A stretch of 64,000 bases of DNA from Amycolatopsis lexingtonensis (lineage in GTDB: Bacteria; Actinomycetota; Actinomycetes; Mycobacteriales; Pseudonocardiaceae): positions 3,908,501 through 3,972,500 of the forward strand of contig NZ_JADBEG010000001.1 in NCBI RefSeq assembly GCF_014873755.1, read 5' to 3'. The position numbers were made by a program, and so were the translations under genes. This document shows positions 61,590-64,000 of this stretch, one piece after another. The notes below the pieces were generated by a model. That model searched no databases. It was not told the origin of the DNA and saw nothing but the letters and a program-made list of their open reading frames with translations. Position 1 is the stretch's first letter, and each line of letters starts with the position of its first letter.

Positions 61590-62127
61590 AGCCCTGCGCC
61601 GTCGCCTTGGCTCGATAAGCCGACTTCTTCGCGTGGTTGCCGCAGATCTCCATCGAGCACCACCGGCGCGTGCCCGGCCTCGACGTGTCCAGGAACAGCG
61701 CGCCGCACGCCGGCCCCGCGCAGCGGCGGACCCGCGCGAACTCCGGGGACGTCGCCAGCTCCAGCGCGTCCCGGGCCAGCAAGGACAGCATCGCCGCCGC
61801 GGGATCCTCGGCCTGCCAGCGCACTCCGCCCGACGGCGCCAACGACGGCGCCGGTACCGGCAGCGCCGCGAACCGGTTCAACCGCTGACGCGACGACGGG
61901 CGCAAAGAGCCGGTGAGCAGTTCGTAAATCGCTTCGCGCACGGCTCGTGCGTCATCCGCCGCGGCCGGGCGGACCGGCGCGGAAAACGGGCCCAGCTGGT
62001 CGATCCACGCGCCCCACGCCGCCGCGTCCGGGAGCTCCTCGGTCTCCGCGGGCGTGCCGCGGTAGCGCAAGGTGCGGATGAAGTCCAGGCACAGCCTGCC
62101 CGCACCCGAGCGGAAGCGTTCCGTCAT
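61588..62127 (-). CDS. ABATE/CGNR zinc-finger regulator
   Basis: A 179-residue protein. The N-terminal ABATE (putative stress-responsive regulator) domain contains AGRLCLDFIRTLRYRGTP. The C-terminal CGNR zinc finger reads VRRCAGPACGALFLDT, then RRWCSMEICGNHAKKSAYRA; the family CGNR is CGNH here. Four cysteines for zinc are present. It is divergent from an MFS gene with a strong inverted repeat between and likely regulates it. Confidence 0.87.
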   Translation of the reverse strand: MTERFRSGAGRLCLDFIRTLRYRGTPAETEELPDAAAWGAWIDQLGPFSAPVRPAAADDARAVREAIYELLTGSLRPSSRQRLNRFAALPVPAPSLAPSGGVRWQAEDPAAAMLSLLARDALELATSPEFARVRRCAGPACGALFLDTSRPGTRRWCSMEICGNHAKKSAYRAKATAQG

Positions 62128-62144
62128 GGAGCTCACAGTACGCC

Positions 62145-62190
62145 GGAACCGGTTTGACTGGTACCGTCGGGAACCGATCAAACCGGTTCC
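62145..62190. promoter_or_regulatory. Operator between CGNR regulator and MFS exporter
   Basis: Exact 13-bp arms GGAACCGGTTTGA (62145-62157) and TCAAACCGGTTCC (62178-62190) are separated by 20 bases. The arms contain the inner palindrome GGAACCGGTT/AACCGGTTCC, so each may also bind a dimer. Fills most of the 73-bp divergent gap. Confidence 0.8.
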
Positions 62191-62200
62191 AGGGGGCACG

Positions 62201-63370
62201 ATGACCGACACGAAGCAGGAAGCACCACCCGGCTGGCTCGTGCTGCTGCTGGCCGTCTCCTGTGGACTGACGGTCGCGAACCTCTACTACGCCCAGCCGC
62301 TGCTCGCGGAGCTGCGCGGGACGTTCGGGGTGGGCGAAGCCGCCGCCGGCGGGGTCGTCACCGCCACCCAGATCGGGTACGCCGCGGGGATGCTGCTGCT
62401 CGTCCCGCTCGGCGACCGGCTCGAGAACCGCGGGCTCGTCGCGACGCTGCTCGCGGTCGCCTCCGCCGGCCTGGTCGTCACCGGGGTCGCGCCCGGGTTC
62501 GCCGTGCTGCTGCTCGCTTCCCTGCTCGTCGGGGCGACGTCGGTCGTCGTGCAGATCCTCATCCCGTTCGCCGCCGACCTCTCCCCCGACGACATCCGCG
62601 GCCGGATCGTCGGGCGGGTGGTGAGCGGGCTGCTGTTCGGCATCCTGCTCTCGCGCGTGGTCGCGAGCTTCCTGGCCGAGGTGACGAGCTGGCGCGTCGT
62701 GTTCCTCATCTCGGCGGCCGCGATGGCCGCGCTCGCCGTCGTGCTGCGGTTCACCCTGCCGCGACGGGCACCCAAGACCGACGTCCCCTACGGGCAGCTG
62801 ATCCGCTCGACGCTGGCCATGTGGAAGAAGCACCCGGCGCTTCGCCACCGCGCGCTGTACCAGTCGGCGATGTTCGGCGCCTTCAGCGCGTTCTGGACCA
62901 CCATCGCCTTCGTGCTCACGGCGCCGCCGTTCAACTACAGCCAGCTGGGCGTCGGGCTGTTCGCGCTGGCCGGGGCCGCGGGCGCCGCGGTGGCACCGCT
63001 GGCCGGGCGGTGGTCGGACCACGGCCACGGCCGGCGGCTCACCGCGGGCGCCTTCGTGCTCTGCGCGGCGGCCTTCGCGCTCGCCGGGTTCGGCGCGCAC
63101 AGCGTCGTCCTGCTGGCGATCGCCGCGATCGGCGTCGACATGGCGGTCCAGGCGACGCTGGTGACCGGCCAGCACGTGATCTACCAGCTCGACCCGTCCG
63201 CCCGCGCCCGCGTCAACAGCGTGTACCTGGGCACGTTCTTCATCGGCGGCGCGATTGGCTCCCAGGCGGGCTCGGTCGCGTTCCACCTCGGCGGCTGGAC
63301 GGCGGTGGCCGTGTTCGCCGGCGCCCTCCCGCTGCTCGGCCTGGCCGGGATGACCCGCACGCGGGTCTAG
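62201..63370 (+). CDS. MFS transporter (12-helix, YnfM/AraJ type)
   Basis: A 389-residue major facilitator. The first helix region reads VANLYYAQPLLAELRGTFG. Loop 2-3 contains LVPLGDRLENRG, the motif A of this group, and TSVVVQILIPFAADLSP follows. A central loop precedes helix 7 (FGAFSAFWTTIAFVL), and the C-terminal half ends GGWTAVAVFAGALPLLGLAG. It is an exporter of unknown substrate. The ATG at 62201 has AGGGGGCACG upstream. Its stop codon interlocks with that of the convergent NmrA gene. Confidence 0.9.
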   Translation: MTDTKQEAPPGWLVLLLAVSCGLTVANLYYAQPLLAELRGTFGVGEAAAGGVVTATQIGYAAGMLLLVPLGDRLENRGLVATLLAVASAGLVVTGVAPGFAVLLLASLLVGATSVVVQILIPFAADLSPDDIRGRIVGRVVSGLLFGILLSRVVASFLAEVTSWRVVFLISAAAMAALAVVLRFTLPRRAPKTDVPYGQLIRSTLAMWKKHPALRHRALYQSAMFGAFSAFWTTIAFVLTAPPFNYSQLGVGLFALAGAAGAAVAPLAGRWSDHGHGRRLTAGAFVLCAAAFALAGFGAHSVVLLAIAAIGVDMAVQATLVTGQHVIYQLDPSARARVNSVYLGTFFIGGAIGSQAGSVAFHLGGWTAVAVFAGALPLLGLAGMTRTRV

Positions 63371-64000
63371 GCGAAGACGTCCCGCCGCGCGGCGGCCCAT
63401 TCCGCGTACGTCGTTCCGGGACGGCCGAGCAGCTCTTCGACGACACCGGTCGGCACCTCCGGGTGCCGCAGCGTCTCCTCGAAGCCGTCGAGCAGCCAGT
63501 CGACGGCCGTTTCCGGGACGCCGTAGCCGATCCACTGCGCACGCTGCTCCTCGCGGGACAGCTCGCGGAAGCGGATCTCCTTTCCCAGCACCGATCCCAG
63601 CGTCGCGACCTGCCCGCGCAGGCTGATCGCCGCCGGTCCGCTGAGGACGTACGTGGCTCCGACGTGCCCGTCCGAAGTGCACACGCGGGCCGCCACCGCC
63701 GCGATGTCGCCCAGGTCGATCGGCGTCTGCGTGGCGTCGCCGAAGGCCATCCGGACCTCACCGGCGCGGACCATGTCCGCCCAGTCGAGCGTGTTGTTCA
63801 TGAACGCCCCGGGCCGCAGGAAGGTCCAGGCGAAACCGGCCTCCCGCACGGCCGCCTCGACGGCACCGTATTCGTTGCCACTGGACCCCTCGTGCCCATC
63901 CCCGACACTGCTGCCCGACAGCGCGACCACCCGCTCGACCCCGGCGCCGGCCGCGAGCTCGCAGAACCGCCGCACGGTCCGCGCCATCGGCGCCAGGTAG
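63367..64000 (-). CDS. NmrA-family NAD(P)-binding protein, 5' end outside window
   Basis: The last 211 codons of a minus-strand gene. The frame is still open at base 64000 (reading YLAPMARTVRRF), so the Rossmann N-terminus is missing from the window; the ATG at 63987 is internal. Visible NmrA/YtfG features are VVALSGSSVGDG, GAVEAAVREAGFAWTFLRPGAFMNN and GDATQTPIDLGDIAAVAARV. These proteins sense or reduce with NADP(H), or act as quinone reductase-like enzymes. The C-terminus reads EWAAARRDVFA. Confidence 0.85.
   Translation of the reverse strand, partial: YLAPMARTVRRFCELAAGAGVERVVALSGSSVGDGHEGSSGNEYGAVEAAVREAGFAWTFLRPGAFMNNTLDWADMVRAGEVRMAFGDATQTPIDLGDIAAVAARVCTSDGHVGATYVLSGPAAISLRGQVATLGSVLGKEIRFRELSREEQRAQWIGYGVPETAVDWLLDGFEETLRHPEVPTGVVEELLGRPGTTYAEWAAARRDVFA

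Overview
The window is 64 kb of very GC-rich DNA with short gaps, many GTG starts and many 4-bp start/stop overlaps. The gene content is that of a mycolic-acid-free actinomycete close to Amycolatopsis (Pseudonocardiaceae). The supporting evidence is the order ftsZ-pgeF-yggS-sepF-yggT-divIVA, the sigK/rskA lipid locus, F420-dependent LLM oxidoreductase, an actinobacterial SAM-IV riboswitch and a translational T-box on ileS. The genus is inferred, not proven. I saw no tRNA, rRNA, CRISPR array, insertion sequence or prophage.

Layout. 1-6000: a PaaI thioesterase fragment, an ArsR regulator, a beta-phosphoglucomutase/GH65 phosphorylase pair for disaccharide phosphorolysis, a Ppx/GppA phosphatase, and a sortase-like protein that has lost its cysteine. 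6000-13600: a catabolic/oxidoreductase region (LLM, MDR, SnoaL, HSL hydrolase, SDR, amidohydrolase). It is organised as three divergent regulator-target pairs (TetR, TetR, MarR), each with visible palindromic operators. 13600-19540: an accessory stretch with a membrane pentapeptide-repeat protein, an IclR relic, a membrane P-loop NTPase with TPRs, and two gene-free gaps of lower GC. 19540-29530: a YihY membrane protein, fumarylacetoacetase, a 2206-residue protein made of four tandem DUF885 metallopeptidase-like domains, and a repeat-containing winged-helix protein.

29530-42090: housekeeping genes rluD-lspA and ileS, mixed with a SAM-IV-controlled cysteine desulfurase-like enzyme, a secreted M23 peptidase with an SD-sequestering leader, a K+/H+ antiporter, an ArsR regulator and a MecA_N-type penicillin-binding protein. 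Two copies of a MITE-like palindromic element lie here. 42200-48860: an Hsp90-like/TPR operon and an MFS exporter/ArsR pair. 48860-54330: the distal division cluster on the minus strand, with ftsZ upstream and divIVA downstream. 54570-60040: the sigK locus. Two divergent operons (oxidase-DUF1365-sigK-rskA and CFA synthase-DUF1295) face each other across a mirror-image promoter pair. 60030-64000: DinB, OhrR/OsmC peroxide defence, a CGNR regulator/MFS pair and an NmrA-family fragment.

The strongest unusual items are the fourfold DUF885 fusion, the mirror-symmetric leaderless ECF promoters at 57941-58007, the MITE-like element, the four helically phased operators at 11387-11466, the cysteine-less sortase, and the leader hairpin of the M23 peptidase.
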